A stretch of 64,000 bases of DNA from Paenibacillus sp. TCA20 (GCF_000732325.1 NZ_BBIW01000002.1:124007-188006); one strand, 5' to 3'. Counted from the first letter of the stretch, positions 45,071 to 55,771 are shown. The notes: generated by a model from the letters alone, not told the origin. Made by a program: numbers and translations.

Positions 45071-46039
45071 TTATGCAGATTTCTTACGGTCAATCAGTAC
45101 CGCAATAACGATCACGACACCCTTAACGACCATTTGATAGAATGATGATACGCCGAGCAGGTTCAAACCGTTGTTAAGAACTCCGATAATCAGTGCCCCG
45201 ATTAAGGTCCCTACAATAAGGCCGCGGCCTCCTGTCAAGCTTGTACCCCCTAATACGACAGCAGCGATCGCATCAAGCTCATAAGATTCACCGGCTGTCG
45301 GCTGTGCAGAGTTAAGACGGGAAGTCAGAATAGCACCCGCTAGTGCTGCCATCATACCTGCAAGAGAATAAATCATAATTTTGACACGATCGACCTTGAT
45401 ACCTGATACTCTCGCCGCCTTCTCATTACCTCCGATGGCATACGTTTTGCGTCCAAACGAAGTTTTATGCAAAATGACCCACAGAATAGCAAATGTAATC
45501 ATCATCGTAATGGCCGGCACCGGAATGCCGAGGAAATATCCACGTCCGAACAGCTGGAATGCCATACTGTCTCCAAGACCCGTAATCGGATTCCCGTTCG
45601 TGTAGACCAGGGTTAATCCCCGGAAGATCGTCATACTGGCAAGTGTTGCAATGAAAGGTGCCATCTTACCTTTGGTAATCATGAGTCCGTTCATCATCCC
45701 CATAATTCCGCCCAGCAGTACCCCGACAATGATGGCAAGAATCGGATCCAGACCGGACAGCATTAGGTTAGCGACAATGGCACTGGACAGTGCCAGAATC
45801 GAACCGACCGACAGATCAATACCGCCAGTCAGAATGACAAAGGTCATACCAAATGCAAGAAGTGCGTTAATCGATACCTGTCTTAGCAAATTCAATATGT
45901 TAAGCGGTTCCAAAAATCCCGGGTTCATAATCGTTACAATGACGATGAGCAAGATGAGTCCGAGCAGTGGTCCAAGCTTCCCTGCAAGCTGCGACAACTG
46001 AAGTCCTTTTTTATTACTTGTTTCCTTTACACTGGTCAT
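45071..46039 (-). CDS. rbsC: Ribose ABC transporter permease
   Basis: A 322-residue membrane protein with 8-10 helices. Motifs are ALLAFGMTFVILTGGIDLSVGSILALS and IAAVVLGGTSLTGGRGLIVGTLIGALI, which are typical of RbsC/AraH-type permeases. Lies between rbsA and rbsB with 1-14 bp gaps. Confidence 0.96.
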   Translation of the reverse strand: MTSVKETSNKKGLQLSQLAGKLGPLLGLILLIVIVTIMNPGFLEPLNILNLLRQVSINALLAFGMTFVILTGGIDLSVGSILALSSAIVANLMLSGLDPILAIIVGVLLGGIMGMMNGLMITKGKMAPFIATLASMTIFRGLTLVYTNGNPITGLGDSMAFQLFGRGYFLGIPVPAITMMITFAILWVILHKTSFGRKTYAIGGNEKAARVSGIKVDRVKIMIYSLAGMMAALAGAILTSRLNSAQPTAGESYELDAIAAVVLGGTSLTGGRGLIVGTLIGALIIGVLNNGLNLLGVSSFYQMVVKGVVIVIAVLIDRKKSA

Positions 46040-46040
46040 G

Positions 46041-47525
46041 TTATTGCCCTCCTGTTGCTAGCGTCATAATTTTCTCTTGTGTGGCTTCATCGCGGCTGAG
46101 CTCTCCACTGATCTGTCCCTCATGGACAACGATAATCCGATCACTCATACCGAGCACCTCCGGCAGTTCTGAAGATACCATGATAATGGCAACACCGCGG
46201 TCTGTCAGCTCATTCATCAGCTGGTAGATTTCCCGCTTGGCACCTACGTCAACGCCTCGTGTCGGTTCATCAAGGATCAGCACACTTGGTCCTATACCTA
46301 CCCATTTAGCAATAACAACCTTCTGCTGATTCCCACCTGATAGATTTCTCGCTGCCGTTTCTGACGATTCCGTCTTGATCAGAAGCCGTTTGATCAGTGT
46401 GTCCACAAAGTCCTTCTCTTTCTTACTGGAGATTAGACCTGCTTTGCCGCTGAAGCTGAACAGATTAGGGAGTGCCATATTTTCACGGATTGAAAAATCA
46501 AGCACCAGACCTTCATCCTTACGATCTTCCGTTATAAAGCCAATACCGTGCTTCACTGCATCATCGGGCTTGCGGATATTGACCTTCTTACCCCGTACCC
46601 ACATCTCTCCACTATGAAGGGAATCAAGTCCGAACAGGGCACGCATGATTTCAGTTCTTCCTGCACCCATAAGTCCGGAGAAGCCCACAATTTCACCAGA
46701 TCTGACGCTGAAGCTTACATTGTCAAAAGCATCCTTGCGCCCGATATTCTTGACTTCCAGCACGACCTCACCCGGCTTCGGATTTCTAGCAGGATAACGT
46801 TCTGTTAATTCTCGGCCAACCATCTTCCGAACGACTTCTTCAAAGCTTGTTTCTGGAATCGGCTTGGTATCCACCGTCTTCCCGTCACGCATTACCGTAA
46901 TCCGATCGCAGATCGTAAAGATCTCCTCCATCCGGTGCGAGATATATACGATGGATACACCCTGCATGCGCAGCGAATTAATGACCGCAAACAGCTTCTC
47001 GATCTCACGTTCTGTCAGAGCGGCTGTCGGCTCATCCATTACGATTACTTTGGCATTCGTCATGAGCGCTTTGGCAATCTCAATCATTTGCTGCTGCCCT
47101 ACCGAGCATTCTCCGGCTTCCTGATCCAGCGGAATGCTGACGGCCAGCTTCTCAAACTGTGATTTTGCCAACGCTTTCATTTGTTTCGTATTTAAAAACC
47201 CTGCTTTGCTGGTCAGTTCCTTGCCGATAAACAAATTCTCCAACACTGTCATATCCGGCCAAATGTTCAGCTCCTGATGGATAAAAGCGATACCGAACTG
47301 CTCTGCTTCTCTGGGATTAGAAAAATAGGTCTCTTTCCCGTCAATCAGAATCGTTCCCTCGTTCCGCGGATGCAGTCCGATTAGAATATTCATCAGTGTT
47401 GATTTGCCGGCTCCATTTTCGCCCATGAGTGCATGAACTTCACCTTCAACCAGATCAAAATCCACACCTGTCAGCACTTGATTCGTTCCAAATGCCTTAT
47501 GAATTCCTTTCATTTGAATATGCAT
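46041..47525 (-). CDS. rbsA: Ribose ABC transporter ATP-binding protein
   Basis: A 494-residue tandem ATPase. The N-half has GENGAGKST (Walker A), [14 protein letters not shown] and VIVMDEPT; the C-half has [14 protein letters not shown] and [15 protein letters not shown] with a degenerate Walker A (GLMGAGRTE), as usual in RbsA. It powers ribose import with RbsC and RbsB. GAGGAGGG before ATG 47525 sets the start; the longer frame to 47585 would overlap rbsD. Confidence 0.96.
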   Translation of the reverse strand: MHIQMKGIHKAFGTNQVLTGVDFDLVEGEVHALMGENGAGKSTLMNILIGLHPRNEGTILIDGKETYFSNPREAEQFGIAFIHQELNIWPDMTVLENLFIGKELTSKAGFLNTKQMKALAKSQFEKLAVSIPLDQEAGECSVGQQQMIEIAKALMTNAKVIVMDEPTAALTEREIEKLFAVINSLRMQGVSIVYISHRMEEIFTICDRITVMRDGKTVDTKPIPETSFEEVVRKMVGRELTERYPARNPKPGEVVLEVKNIGRKDAFDNVSFSVRSGEIVGFSGLMGAGRTEIMRALFGLDSLHSGEMWVRGKKVNIRKPDDAVKHGIGFITEDRKDEGLVLDFSIRENMALPNLFSFSGKAGLISSKKEKDFVDTLIKRLLIKTESSETAARNLSGGNQQKVVIAKWVGIGPSVLILDEPTRGVDVGAKREIYQLMNELTDRGVAIIMVSSELPEVLGMSDRIIVVHEGQISGELSRDEATQEKIMTLATGGQ

Positions 47526-47554
47526 ATTTGATTTCCCTCCTCGATGACAATCTG

Positions 47555-47950
47555 TCAGAAGTACACACCGGACTGTAAGATGCAATTGGCATAAGGCTTT
47601 GCTTCACCTGTGCGAATAATAACCTTAGCGTCCTGCGTCAGCTTCTTGAATTGCTCATGCGAATGATATTCCACCGACTGATTTATAAACTTCTCTTCAA
47701 TAAAATGGAGCGCTTCTACATTCTCCGATTTAATCTCTTCCGCCAGAATGATCTTCTCAATCTCCATATCTTCAGCAATCGCCTCAACCACTTCTATAAA
47801 GCTGGGGGTACCTAGCTTTATAGAAAGGTCAATCTTATGAACACCTTCAGGCACCGGAAGTCCGATATCCGCAATCACAATTTGATCCGTGTGCCCCAGA
47901 TCTGCAAGCACCTTTGAGATATGACTGTTTATTATCCCTTGCTTCTTCAT
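47555..47950 (-). CDS. rbsD: D-ribose pyranase
   Basis: A 131-residue protein that converts beta-ribopyranose to the furanose used by ribokinase. The N-terminal [24 protein letters not shown] has the catalytic His and Asp. The stop codon is 29 bp before rbsA; its start overlaps the ribokinase stop by 1 bp. Confidence 0.96.
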   Translation of the reverse strand: MKKQGIINSHISKVLADLGHTDQIVIADIGLPVPEGVHKIDLSIKLGTPSFIEVVEAIAEDMEIEKIILAEEIKSENVEALHFIEEKFINQSVEYHSHEQFKKLTQDAKVIIRTGEAKPYANCILQSGVYF

Positions 47951-48837
47951 TACAGATTCGCCTCCACTTCTTCACGTGTCGGCATTCCCCCTTGTGCGCC
48001 GAACTTCATGACAGACAGCGATGCCGCACGGTTAGCGAACTTGATGCTATCCTGCAGGGACTTGCCTTCTGCTAGAGCAACGGCAAAAGCAGCATTGAAG
48101 GTATCACCTGCACCGGTGGTATCGACAGCTTCCACAGCATAACTGGGAACCAGAATTTCTTCCGCTCCATCGTAGAAGCGAACTCCGTTCTTCCCTTCCG
48201 TAATAAACAGCTTGTTCGGATACTTGCGGAGCGAATTCTCTACGCTTGCTCCGTCAAAGATGATCTTGGCTTCATGCTCATTCGGTGTAATATAGGCAGC
48301 TTTCTCAATTACTTCATCGCTCACTGGGCGCGCAGGCGCCGGATTTAACATGAGCGGCACGCCTAGTTCACTGCACAGTGCTGCAACATGTTCCACCGTT
48401 TCTTCCGGAATCTCCTGTTGAATCAGCACAATATCCGAGTTCTTAATCACTTCCATGATCTGATCAACGTAGGCCGGTGTCACCTCATCATTGGCTGCTT
48501 TTACAACGACAATGCTGTTATCGCCTTCAGCAAGGATAATATGGGCCGTACCGCTCTCCATATCTGTAACCGGTTCCACATAGTCGACATTAACTCCATT
48601 TTGCTTGAAATTGTTCAGGATAATTTCGCCGTAATGGTCATCACCCACACGTCCGATCATGGTAACCTCAGCACCGAGTCTGGCAGCAGCGACTGCCTGG
48701 TTAGCACCTTTGCCTCCCGGAACCGTCTTGAAGGATTCTCCAAGCACCGTTTCTCCTGCACCAGGGCGTTTATTAGACGTCACGACAAGGTCCATGGAGG
48801 AGCTGCCAATGACCGTTACTTTCGCTTTTTCACTCAT
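47950..48837 (-). CDS. rbsK: Ribokinase
   Basis: A 295-residue PfkB-family kinase that makes ribose-5-phosphate. It shows [17 protein letters not shown] near the N-terminus and the anion-hole/catalytic [17 protein letters not shown] near the C-terminus. Translational coupling: ATGA overlap with rbsR and 1-bp overlap with rbsD. Confidence 0.96.
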   Translation of the reverse strand: MSEKAKVTVIGSSSMDLVVTSNKRPGAGETVLGESFKTVPGGKGANQAVAAARLGAEVTMIGRVGDDHYGEIILNNFKQNGVNVDYVEPVTDMESGTAHIILAEGDNSIVVVKAANDEVTPAYVDQIMEVIKNSDIVLIQQEIPEETVEHVAALCSELGVPLMLNPAPARPVSDEVIEKAAYITPNEHEAKIIFDGASVENSLRKYPNKLFITEGKNGVRFYDGAEEILVPSYAVEAVDTTGAGDTFNAAFAVALAEGKSLQDSIKFANRAASLSVMKFGAQGGMPTREEVEANL

Positions 48838-49823
48838 TTATTTTGCGCCACCTTTCGGGTTGTATTCCGTTCAATATATTCAACTGGAAACTGAATGTAG
48901 GTCTCCATATTATGTTTGTTATCAATTAGTTGTATCAGCAGCCGGGCAGCGGCTCTTCCCATCTCATATGCAGGCTGTCTAATGGTTGACAATGCCGGTG
49001 ATAACAATCCGCTGATCGGAATATCATCAAATCCGACGATCTGCACATCCTCTGGAACTCTTCTGCCTCGTCTTACGGCTTCATGAATGACCGCAATCGC
49101 TGCCAGATCATTACTTGCAATAATGCCGTCCGTATAAGGATAAGTATCAAACAGATTCGTAGCCAGTTTATCTACGTTATGAAAAGAAAAACTTGAAGTC
49201 TGGATTACATGATATTCCATTCCCGCTTCCTCGAGAGCATGTACAGCTCCCTGATATCGATCCTGAGCCGGTTTGACATGAGCAGGACCCTGCATCACCG
49301 TAACTTCTCTACTGCCCCCGGCGATAATTGCTCCCGCGGCAAGTTTGCCGCCCTGCCATCCATCTGCATAAACCGAAGGCTTATCATGTGATGTTCGATC
49401 TAGGAATACGACAGGCAAGTTAATAGATGTGTACGTATGCGTATCCGGATTATTTGTGAGCGTGATTACGCCGACCACATTATTTTGAGTAAACGTTTGC
49501 AAATATTCCAGCTCTTTCTGTTCATTCTCATCACTGTTTCCGATAATGATACGGTAATCATTCTCTCGCATTTCATCTTCCACACCTCTTGCGATCTGAG
49601 GAAAATATGGATTCGTGATGTCAGGAATGAGCAGTCCGATCAGCTTCGACTTGCGTTTATATAAAGATCTCGCAACTTCATTCGGTGAATAATCCAATGC
49701 CAGGATGGCATCCTCTACTTTCTTACGTGTATCTTCATGTACATAACCTGCGCTATTGAGCACCCGGGACACCGTGGCCACCGATACACCTGCTTGACGC
49801 GCTACATCCTTAATTGTTGCCAT
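48834..49823 (-). CDS. rbsR: LacI-family ribose operon repressor
   Basis: A 329-residue LacI-type regulator. The HTH is MATIKDVARQAGVSVATVSRVLN, and the hinge has SPNEVARSLYKRKSKLIGLL; the effector domain follows. GAGGTGA precedes ATG 49823; an in-frame GTG at 49832 falls inside that ribosome site. As first gene of rbsRKDACB it is autoregulated through the operator at 49843-49856. The gene order is the same as in Bacillus subtilis. Confidence 0.94.
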   Translation of the reverse strand: MATIKDVARQAGVSVATVSRVLNSAGYVHEDTRKKVEDAILALDYSPNEVARSLYKRKSKLIGLLIPDITNPYFPQIARGVEDEMRENDYRIIIGNSDENEQKELEYLQTFTQNNVVGVITLTNNPDTHTYTSINLPVVFLDRTSHDKPSVYADGWQGGKLAAGAIIAGGSREVTVMQGPAHVKPAQDRYQGAVHALEEAGMEYHVIQTSSFSFHNVDKLATNLFDTYPYTDGIIASNDLAAIAVIHEAVRRGRRVPEDVQIVGFDDIPISGLLSPALSTIRQPAYEMGRAAARLLIQLIDNKHNMETYIQFPVEYIERNTTRKVAQNK

Positions 49824-49842
49824 CTCTGTCACCTCGACTATG

Positions 49843-49856
49843 TGTAACCGGTTACA
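49843..49856. promoter_or_regulatory. RbsR operator
   Basis: TGTAACCGGTTACA is a perfect 14-bp palindrome with the central CG typical of LacI-family operators. It lies between the predicted -10 and the rbsR start, near the transcription start, suited for repression. Confidence 0.75.
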
Positions 49857-49861
49857 GGTTT

Positions 49862-49890
49862 AAGATAACACAGTTTCTCACATGTTGCAA
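49862..49890 (-). promoter_or_regulatory. Promoter of the rbs operon
   Basis: Minus-strand TTGCAA (+ 49885-49890) and TATCTT (+ 49862-49867) with 17-bp spacing. The operator sits directly downstream. Confidence 0.5.
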
Positions 49891-49977
49891 GCTCATAATG
49901 AACATCTATATTCTGCCATATTATTTCATGGTAAGATGGAGGTAAGCTTTAAGTTTATGGATAGGAGGTACAACGCC

Positions 49978-51003
49978 ATGGGATTATTTAAAAAGATTAC
50001 TTCCCTATTTGGTACAAATGAGCACAAGCCTAATCCGAAGAAGAGGATTGAAACGCCTGAATTTATCTACTCACATAACCTTCCCGAGCATTTAGGGATC
50101 ATGTCATCTGTCCATTCACTGAACAGGTTGGCTGCCCGTCTTGAGGATGCATTAAACGATACATATATGAATCAGGTGAGAGACCGAGTCATGTCCAAGC
50201 ATCGTTATACAGCCGAGAAATATAACTGGATGCTGCTTGAGCTTAAGCGATACTTTATTCTCTGCTCTGTACTCAAAAATGTGCCTATGTACAGCAACGA
50301 TACAGATGTCATATGGCATGAAATGCTGATGTTTACACGAGACTATGAGGACTTCTGCCGGAAATTCACCGGTGATTTCATCCATCATCAGCCGCATAGT
50401 GTACAGCCAAGCGAAGCCGAGCGTGTCAGTGAGAGATCTTGGTACGATCTCCTATACAGTCGTCTCTTTATAATCTTTCCAGAGAACGAGCAATTATCCA
50501 GAGCTTTCTTCAAGCATCCTATAGAGGAAGGGATCCTCAGGAGAATAGAGCATGATCCGAACGATGCAGTGATAACCTCCAGACTAAGGGTAACCAATGA
50601 TCTGGATGTGAAGCAGCTTCAGGAGGAGCTGCTGCTTACACTTAGCCATCAGATCAGAGAAGCTCACCTGCAATTGGATGATTTGTTAAGACAAGATACG
50701 TTGTCTGCAAAAAACCAACAGAAGACTTCACCGAATGTGTTACGAAGCAATGCAGCGATGGACCCTATCCTCTCTATCCTGCTCATATCTACGTCTACTT
50801 CTTACTTATTCGAGGAGGCTCCACCTTCTGAGGAAGAGCTTCGTAAAGCGCAAGATACCAGCGGTGGCGGCGGATGTTCCGGCTTCCACTCGAATGAACA
50901 TGAACGATCCGACTCAAATACTTCTGACTTTTCACCAAGTGATACATCGGATGGAGGCTCATCGTGCGGAGGTTCTTCCTGCGGCGGCGGATGCAGCAGC
51001 TGA
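49978..51003 (+). CDS. GRDP/DUF1399-like protein with Cys/Gly-rich tail
   Basis: A 341-residue soluble protein from ATG 49978 (AGGAGGT 9 nt upstream). The stretch DVIWHEMLMFTRDYEDFCRK followed by GDFIHHQP resembles the D-x-x-W-H-x-x-M...Y...F...H signature of glycine-rich-domain (DUF1399) proteins. A helical region follows. The last 60 residues are Ser/Asp/Gly-rich with two Cys-Gly clusters, ending CGGSSCGGGCSS. Such GGC-type tails occur in uncharacterised bacterial proteins and may bind metal or be a sorting signal. Function not known; the domain match is by eye. Confidence 0.65.
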   Translation: MGLFKKITSLFGTNEHKPNPKKRIETPEFIYSHNLPEHLGIMSSVHSLNRLAARLEDALNDTYMNQVRDRVMSKHRYTAEKYNWMLLELKRYFILCSVLKNVPMYSNDTDVIWHEMLMFTRDYEDFCRKFTGDFIHHQPHSVQPSEAERVSERSWYDLLYSRLFIIFPENEQLSRAFFKHPIEEGILRRIEHDPNDAVITSRLRVTNDLDVKQLQEELLLTLSHQIREAHLQLDDLLRQDTLSAKNQQKTSPNVLRSNAAMDPILSILLISTSTSYLFEEAPPSEEELRKAQDTSGGGGCSGFHSNEHERSDSNTSDFSPSDTSDGGSSCGGSSCGGGCSS

Positions 51004-51071
51004 ATTCTGCAGATACACATTTCTGTATTCTTGATATAGGCATCTATGTGAAGGTATTAAGGAGTGGTGAG

Positions 51072-51332
51072 ATGATTGGAAATCTAGATAAGTTACTCTT
51101 TGTTCTCTGGCGAAGGATCTTTTCTCGATACACAATTAGTATCTACATGTCACACAATCAAGAACACTTCCAGAAAAACATTTATAAGCTAAACAGCCAT
51201 CAGGTTGATTATAAGACACAAATAACAAATACCGGCTCCTCTGGAGTCAGTTTGGGCGGATTCTCCGCACAGTATGAAATCTTCGTAAAAAAAAGCGACA
51301 TACATTTAGCTGAAAAAGTGATTAACCATTAA
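51072..51332 (+). CDS. Small hypothetical protein (DUF2007-like?)
   Basis: An 86-residue protein from ATG 51072, after AAGGAG with about 8-nt spacing. It is basic at the N-terminus (LLFVLWRRIFSRYTISIY), followed by a Gly/Ser loop and YEIFVKKSDIHLAEKVI, which resembles the end of DUF2007-type small signalling proteins. It follows the GRDP-like gene by 68 bp and ends before a strong terminator. Confidence 0.55.
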   Translation: MIGNLDKLLFVLWRRIFSRYTISIYMSHNQEHFQKNIYKLNSHQVDYKTQITNTGSSGVSLGGFSAQYEIFVKKSDIHLAEKVINH

Positions 51333-51366
51333 ATAGAGCTTTACTCCATTAAATCTGTTCTCTAGA

Positions 51367-51415
51367 ATCAAAGGCTCCTCTCAGCGGAATGCTGGAAGGA
51401 GCCTTTGATATTTTT
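51367..51415 (+). terminator. Bidirectional terminator between the small gene and nasC
   Basis: Perfect 13-bp stem ATCAAAGGCTCCT / AGGAGCCTTTGAT (51367-51379, 51397-51409), with ATTTTTA after it. Confidence 0.85.
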
Positions 51416-51468
51416 ATAAATGAGCTTCGTTATAGAGCCATACTGGATCAAGATGATTCACATTCGTG

Positions 51469-53628
51469 TTAATAGCTCATTTCGATTCGTACCGCTGTCG
51501 TTTTAAATCCCGGCATTTTACAAAAAGGGTCCAGCTCGCCGCGTGTGGCTCGATTCACATTTTGGACCCCTCCCCAGTGCATTGGTACAAATAAGGTATC
51601 CTTTCGGATCTGCTCATTGAAACGGCACCGAACCTGGAACTCTCCGTATCGAGAGGTGATTCTTACCCAGCTCTGTTCCTTAATCATATAGTGACGTGCC
51701 GTATCGGGATGAATCTCGACGAAGTTTTCGACCTGACGCGAAGCAAGTCCTGGACTCAGCCTTGTCTGTACTCCTGTCAGATAATGAGACAGCACCCGGC
51801 CATTCGTCAGCATAAGTGGATATTCTTTGGACAATCTTTCCTTCACCATTTCACTTTCTTCTGCTGTAAATACAGCTCTGCCATCAGCATGTGCAAACCG
51901 CTCTTCAAAAATTCTGCCGACTCCCTCTTCGTCTTCCGCAGGACAAGGCCAGTACACTCCTTCTTCCTTCCGCAGCCGATCATAAGTGATGCCATAATAA
52001 TCGGCAATACCACCCTTACTGGCGATTCGAAGCTCGTTGAATATGTCTTCTGCAGAGGTATAGTCAAAGTATTTACCTTTATCAAGAGCTGCTGCAAGCT
52101 CCCGAAGAATCTCCCAATCATGCCTGCAATCCCCGGGCGGCGGCGTCACCGCTTCACGCAGGAGTACCCGCCCTTCCAGATTCGTGAGCGTACCCGTGTT
52201 CTCTATATATGAGCTTACGGGTAGAACAACATCCGCTAAGCGTGCCGTTTCGGATAGGAACATATCCGCCACCGCCAAGAAAGGAACCTTCTCCAGAGCT
52301 TCTTCGACGAGTGTAGCGTTAGGATTCGAAACAATGGGATTCGAGCCCATCACAAACAGCGCTTCAATTGCCCCTGTATGAACGAGCTCCATCATTTCGT
52401 AAGCAGATACTCCTTTTCTAGGAATTTCATCAGGTTCAACGCCCCACACAGAAGCGATGTAATTACGGTCCTGCTCATCCTCAATGGAGCGGTATCCAGG
52501 GAGCTGATCAGCCTTTTGACCATGCTCCCTGCCTCCCTGTCCGTTCCCTTGACCTGTGATTGCTCCGTACCCGCAGCCTTGACGGCCGATCTTCCCTGTC
52601 GCAAGCAGCAAATTAATAAAATGTCTGACCGCGAGGTGTCCGTCTGTCTGCTGCTCCACCCCTCTCGCCGTTAACACCATACCTGTCTTGGCCTTACCAA
52701 ACATGTCAGCTGCAAGCTTCAAATTTTCTTCGGATACCCCGGTGTTATCTGTAATATAATTCCAATCGAGCTTATCCAGATATGCTGTCAATTGTTCATA
52801 GCCATTTGTTCTATTTGTAATAAAAGCCTGATCCAAGAGCCCCTGCTCCCTCAGCCGTTTCAGCATTCCGTCAGCAAGCAGCATATCCATTCCCGGACGT
52901 ACAGCAAGATGAAGATCAGCCATAGCTGCTGTCGATGTTCTGCGCGGATCAATCACAATAATAGAAGCACCTTTTTCTTGAGCCCTAGTAAAATACGGCA
53001 TAAGTGTAGGCTGGCATTCTGCAATATTGGTGCCCGCAAGTATGATACATTTTGCATGCTCAATATCAGCTAAAGGAAAGGTTAGACCCCGATCCATTCC
53101 AAACACCTTAGCTCCAGCGGATGCAGCAGCCGACATACAGAATCGGCCATTATAATCTATATATTTAGTGCCTATGCCAATCCGCGCAAATTTCCCGAGC
53201 ATATATGCTGTCTCATTAGTCAGTGATCCACCGCCGTATACGCCGACTGCATTGCTAGGTACAGACTGTATCTTTCCCGCAATATACTGAATCGCTTCGT
53301 CCCAGGAAGCTTCCATCAGTTTACCGTCTTTCTTAATTAACGGGGACGTAATGCGTCTTGCACTTGTCGTATGCTGATGTGCATTCATGCCCTTGACACA
53401 CATTCTTCCTTCGGAAGCTTTGTTCTGCATCCCTTTGGATTCTGTCACATACTGAAATAACCGGGGTGTCGATTTAGAGACAAGCTCACGGGATTCTACC
53501 GTGACCTCCGCTTTGCACTGCACACTGCAGAATGGGCATTGGGTCGTTGCATGATGTATTGCACCCTGCAGTACCGAAGCTGCTTCTTGATTATGATTTA
53601 TTACTTCTGTAGAGCCTGCTATTTTCAT
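51469..53628 (-). CDS. nasC: Assimilatory nitrate reductase catalytic subunit
   Basis: About 719 residues, molybdopterin-bis-MGD oxidoreductase family. The N-terminal 4Fe-4S site is CPFCSVQC followed by a fourth Cys in RMCVKG. Molybdopterin motifs include GGGSLTNETAYMLGKFAR, YNGRFCMSAA (the Cys that ligates Mo), and the C-terminal LFVPMHWGG. No Tat signal, so it acts in the cytoplasm and reduces nitrate to nitrite. GTG 53640 overlaps the ribosome site; ATG 53628 is preferred. It follows nasB in the same transcript. Confidence 0.93.
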   Translation of the reverse strand: MKIAGSTEVINHNQEAASVLQGAIHHATTQCPFCSVQCKAEVTVESRELVSKSTPRLFQYVTESKGMQNKASEGRMCVKGMNAHQHTTSARRITSPLIKKDGKLMEASWDEAIQYIAGKIQSVPSNAVGVYGGGSLTNETAYMLGKFARIGIGTKYIDYNGRFCMSAAASAGAKVFGMDRGLTFPLADIEHAKCIILAGTNIAECQPTLMPYFTRAQEKGASIIVIDPRRTSTAAMADLHLAVRPGMDMLLADGMLKRLREQGLLDQAFITNRTNGYEQLTAYLDKLDWNYITDNTGVSEENLKLAADMFGKAKTGMVLTARGVEQQTDGHLAVRHFINLLLATGKIGRQGCGYGAITGQGNGQGGREHGQKADQLPGYRSIEDEQDRNYIASVWGVEPDEIPRKGVSAYEMMELVHTGAIEALFVMGSNPIVSNPNATLVEEALEKVPFLAVADMFLSETARLADVVLPVSSYIENTGTLTNLEGRVLLREAVTPPPGDCRHDWEILRELAAALDKGKYFDYTSAEDIFNELRIASKGGIADYYGITYDRLRKEEGVYWPCPAEDEEGVGRIFEERFAHADGRAVFTAEESEMVKERLSKEYPLMLTNGRVLSHYLTGVQTRLSPGLASRQVENFVEIHPDTARHYMIKEQSWVRITSRYGEFQVRCRFNEQIRKDTLFVPMHWGGVQNVNRATRGELDPFCKMPGFKTTAVRIEMSY

Positions 53629-53683
53629 GTTGCATTCCACTCCTTCCTTTTATCTCCACATCTATATCTATCATGTATATCGT

Positions 53684-55702
53684 TCATGCAAATTCCAGCA
53701 GCCTATGCTCCAACTCCATAACGCGTTCTCGAATGCTTCCAATCCCTGCGCGCTCAACCCATTCCCACGTTTTCTCGTTGAACCAGCCTTCGGTACTATA
53801 GAGCTCCACCGTAAACTGAGCAGCACGGATCGCCTCTTCTCTCGTGTCCGTAATACATAAGAGCTGTCCCTCTGTTACAGGATGCCTTGCATGACCACCT
53901 ACGTAGATTTCGTATCCAGCGGGGCACGCCTGAACAGCTATATCATGCAGCAAGATCCCGAACACGGACTCTGCTTCCTCTGAGGCGGCAGCATAGATGG
54001 AAGAAGGAACCGGCTGCTCAGCGCACCAGCTTATAAATTTATCAAATGTATCGATCGGCAATGATGGATGCTCAGTTCCTTGCGATCGGTTTCGCTGTAT
54101 GTAGTATGCAATCGTTTCTTCACAGGTCCGGCATCCATCTGTGTCTGTAGTTAAATCAATCAGCTCTCGTACTTCTGCTGACGATTCAGTGCCCGTCGTA
54201 CTAATGAGCTGTATCAGCTCCTCGTGTCCGGTTGTCATGCAGGGGCAGATGCTCTGATCTGTAGCGGATTCCAGCTCCATGCCGCTGGTTGGCGCCGAAG
54301 CACCGGACAGTGTAACCTTCACAAGTGCCTCCAGCATGGGCCTGCAGCCACCACACGATCCGGATGCCTTCGTCTTCTGCTTTACTTCATCCGCAGTCGT
54401 AAGCCCATCCTTCTCCATGACCTTCACAATCGCAGATTTGGACACTTGATTGCAGGCACATACCGTCTCGCCTCCCGGCATCGCGGCAACAAGAGCTTCC
54501 ATTCGGTTCTCACCAGCTGGTGCGGGCTTTATTGCCGCGAGCTCATGAGCATCTGCTTGACGTTTAATGTATCCGAGCATGGTCTGAGATTCGGTCGTAT
54601 CTCCATATAAAATAGCACCAGCAAGCTTACCGTCACGTATCGTCACTTTTTTATATTTGAATTGCAGCCGGTCATACTCCTGAACTGCTATGCTGATATC
54701 CGGTCCAATCTCCCCAACAGAGAATAGATCGACACCGGACACCTTCAGCTTGGAATAGGGAATTGAGCCTTGATAGGCTTCGGTTTCCATATGACACAGC
54801 TTACGTGCCAGCACTCTTGCCTGATCGTACAGTGGTGCAACCAGTCCATAACAGATTCCCTGATGCTCGGCACATTCTCCGACTGCATAAATATATTTAT
54901 CACTCGTCTGCATGTAATCATCAACAATAATCCCCCGACTCACGGCAAGACCACTGTCTCTTCCGATGTCCACATTAGGACTGATTCCTACGGCAAAAAC
55001 AACCAGATCCGCCATCAGCTTGCTTCCGCTGGCAAGCCGAATTCCCTTTGCCCGGCCATCTCCAATGATTTGCACCGTTTGCTGTCCAAGCCGGAATTTC
55101 ATTCCTTGCGCTTCCAGCTCCGTCTGCAGCAGTCCTGCGGACATCGGATCCAGCTGTCTATTCATCAAGTACGCTGCATTATGAATCACTTCCGTCTCCA
55201 TCCCAAGGTTCAGCAGACCTCTTGCGGCTTCCAGCCCCAGCAGTCCTCCGCCAATAACAATGGCTTTCTTAAATTTCTTGGCGTATTCCATCATAAGAAG
55301 ACAATCATCCATGCTTCGAAAAGCAATAACACCTTCCTGATCACTTCCCGGGATCGGCGGGATAAACGCTGATGAGCCTGTCGCAATCAGAAGATCATCG
55401 TAAGACAGCTTCATTCCAGAGGAAGTTTCTATCGTTTTTTTCTTCCGATGAATTCGTGTGACCTTCTCTCCCGTGTAAAGTTTAATCCCGTTCTGTTCGT
55501 ACCAGGTCCAGTCATGAATAATAATATCTTCAAATGAAGTTCCGCCCTGAAGCACTTTGGACAATTCGATCCGATTATAGTTCGGCCTAGGCTCTGCGCC
55601 AATCACCGTTATTTCATAAAGCTCATGGTTTAATTGAATAATCTCTTCTATACATTTCATGCCGGCCATACCGTTCCCAACGACAATCAACTGCTTCTTC
55701 AT
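53684..55702 (-). CDS. nasB: Nitrate reductase electron-transfer subunit (NasB type)
   Basis: A 672-residue FAD protein. The N-terminal NAD(P)H-dependent oxidoreductase part has VVGNGMAGMKC and the second dinucleotide motif VIGGGLLGLEAARGL. Then come two BFD-type 2Fe-2S regions: CACNQVSKS...CGGC, and CPCMTTGHEE...CRTC. The last 130 residues (GILLHDIAVQACPAGYEIYVGG...) resemble the nitrite-reductase half domain but without the sirohaem Cys set, so it is an electron donor for NasC rather than NirB. Preceded by an ANTAR-type leader (55772-55841). Confidence 0.9.
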   Translation of the reverse strand: MKKQLIVVGNGMAGMKCIEEIIQLNHELYEITVIGAEPRPNYNRIELSKVLQGGTSFEDIIIHDWTWYEQNGIKLYTGEKVTRIHRKKKTIETSSGMKLSYDDLLIATGSSAFIPPIPGSDQEGVIAFRSMDDCLLMMEYAKKFKKAIVIGGGLLGLEAARGLLNLGMETEVIHNAAYLMNRQLDPMSAGLLQTELEAQGMKFRLGQQTVQIIGDGRAKGIRLASGSKLMADLVVFAVGISPNVDIGRDSGLAVSRGIIVDDYMQTSDKYIYAVGECAEHQGICYGLVAPLYDQARVLARKLCHMETEAYQGSIPYSKLKVSGVDLFSVGEIGPDISIAVQEYDRLQFKYKKVTIRDGKLAGAILYGDTTESQTMLGYIKRQADAHELAAIKPAPAGENRMEALVAAMPGGETVCACNQVSKSAIVKVMEKDGLTTADEVKQKTKASGSCGGCRPMLEALVKVTLSGASAPTSGMELESATDQSICPCMTTGHEELIQLISTTGTESSAEVRELIDLTTDTDGCRTCEETIAYYIQRNRSQGTEHPSLPIDTFDKFISWCAEQPVPSSIYAAASEEAESVFGILLHDIAVQACPAGYEIYVGGHARHPVTEGQLLCITDTREEAIRAAQFTVELYSTEGWFNEKTWEWVERAGIGSIRERVMELEHRLLEFA

Positions 55703-55771
55703 CTAGTATTCCTCCATCCCATGCCTATCTCTGTAGAGAAACCACGATCTTTTATATAAGTGAAAAAGAAC

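Noticed and set aside
50850..51003. Cys/Gly/Ser tail as a lantibiotic or other RiPP precursor
   Set aside because: It is the C-terminal part of a 341-residue protein with a folded domain, and no modification enzyme or transporter gene is adjacent.
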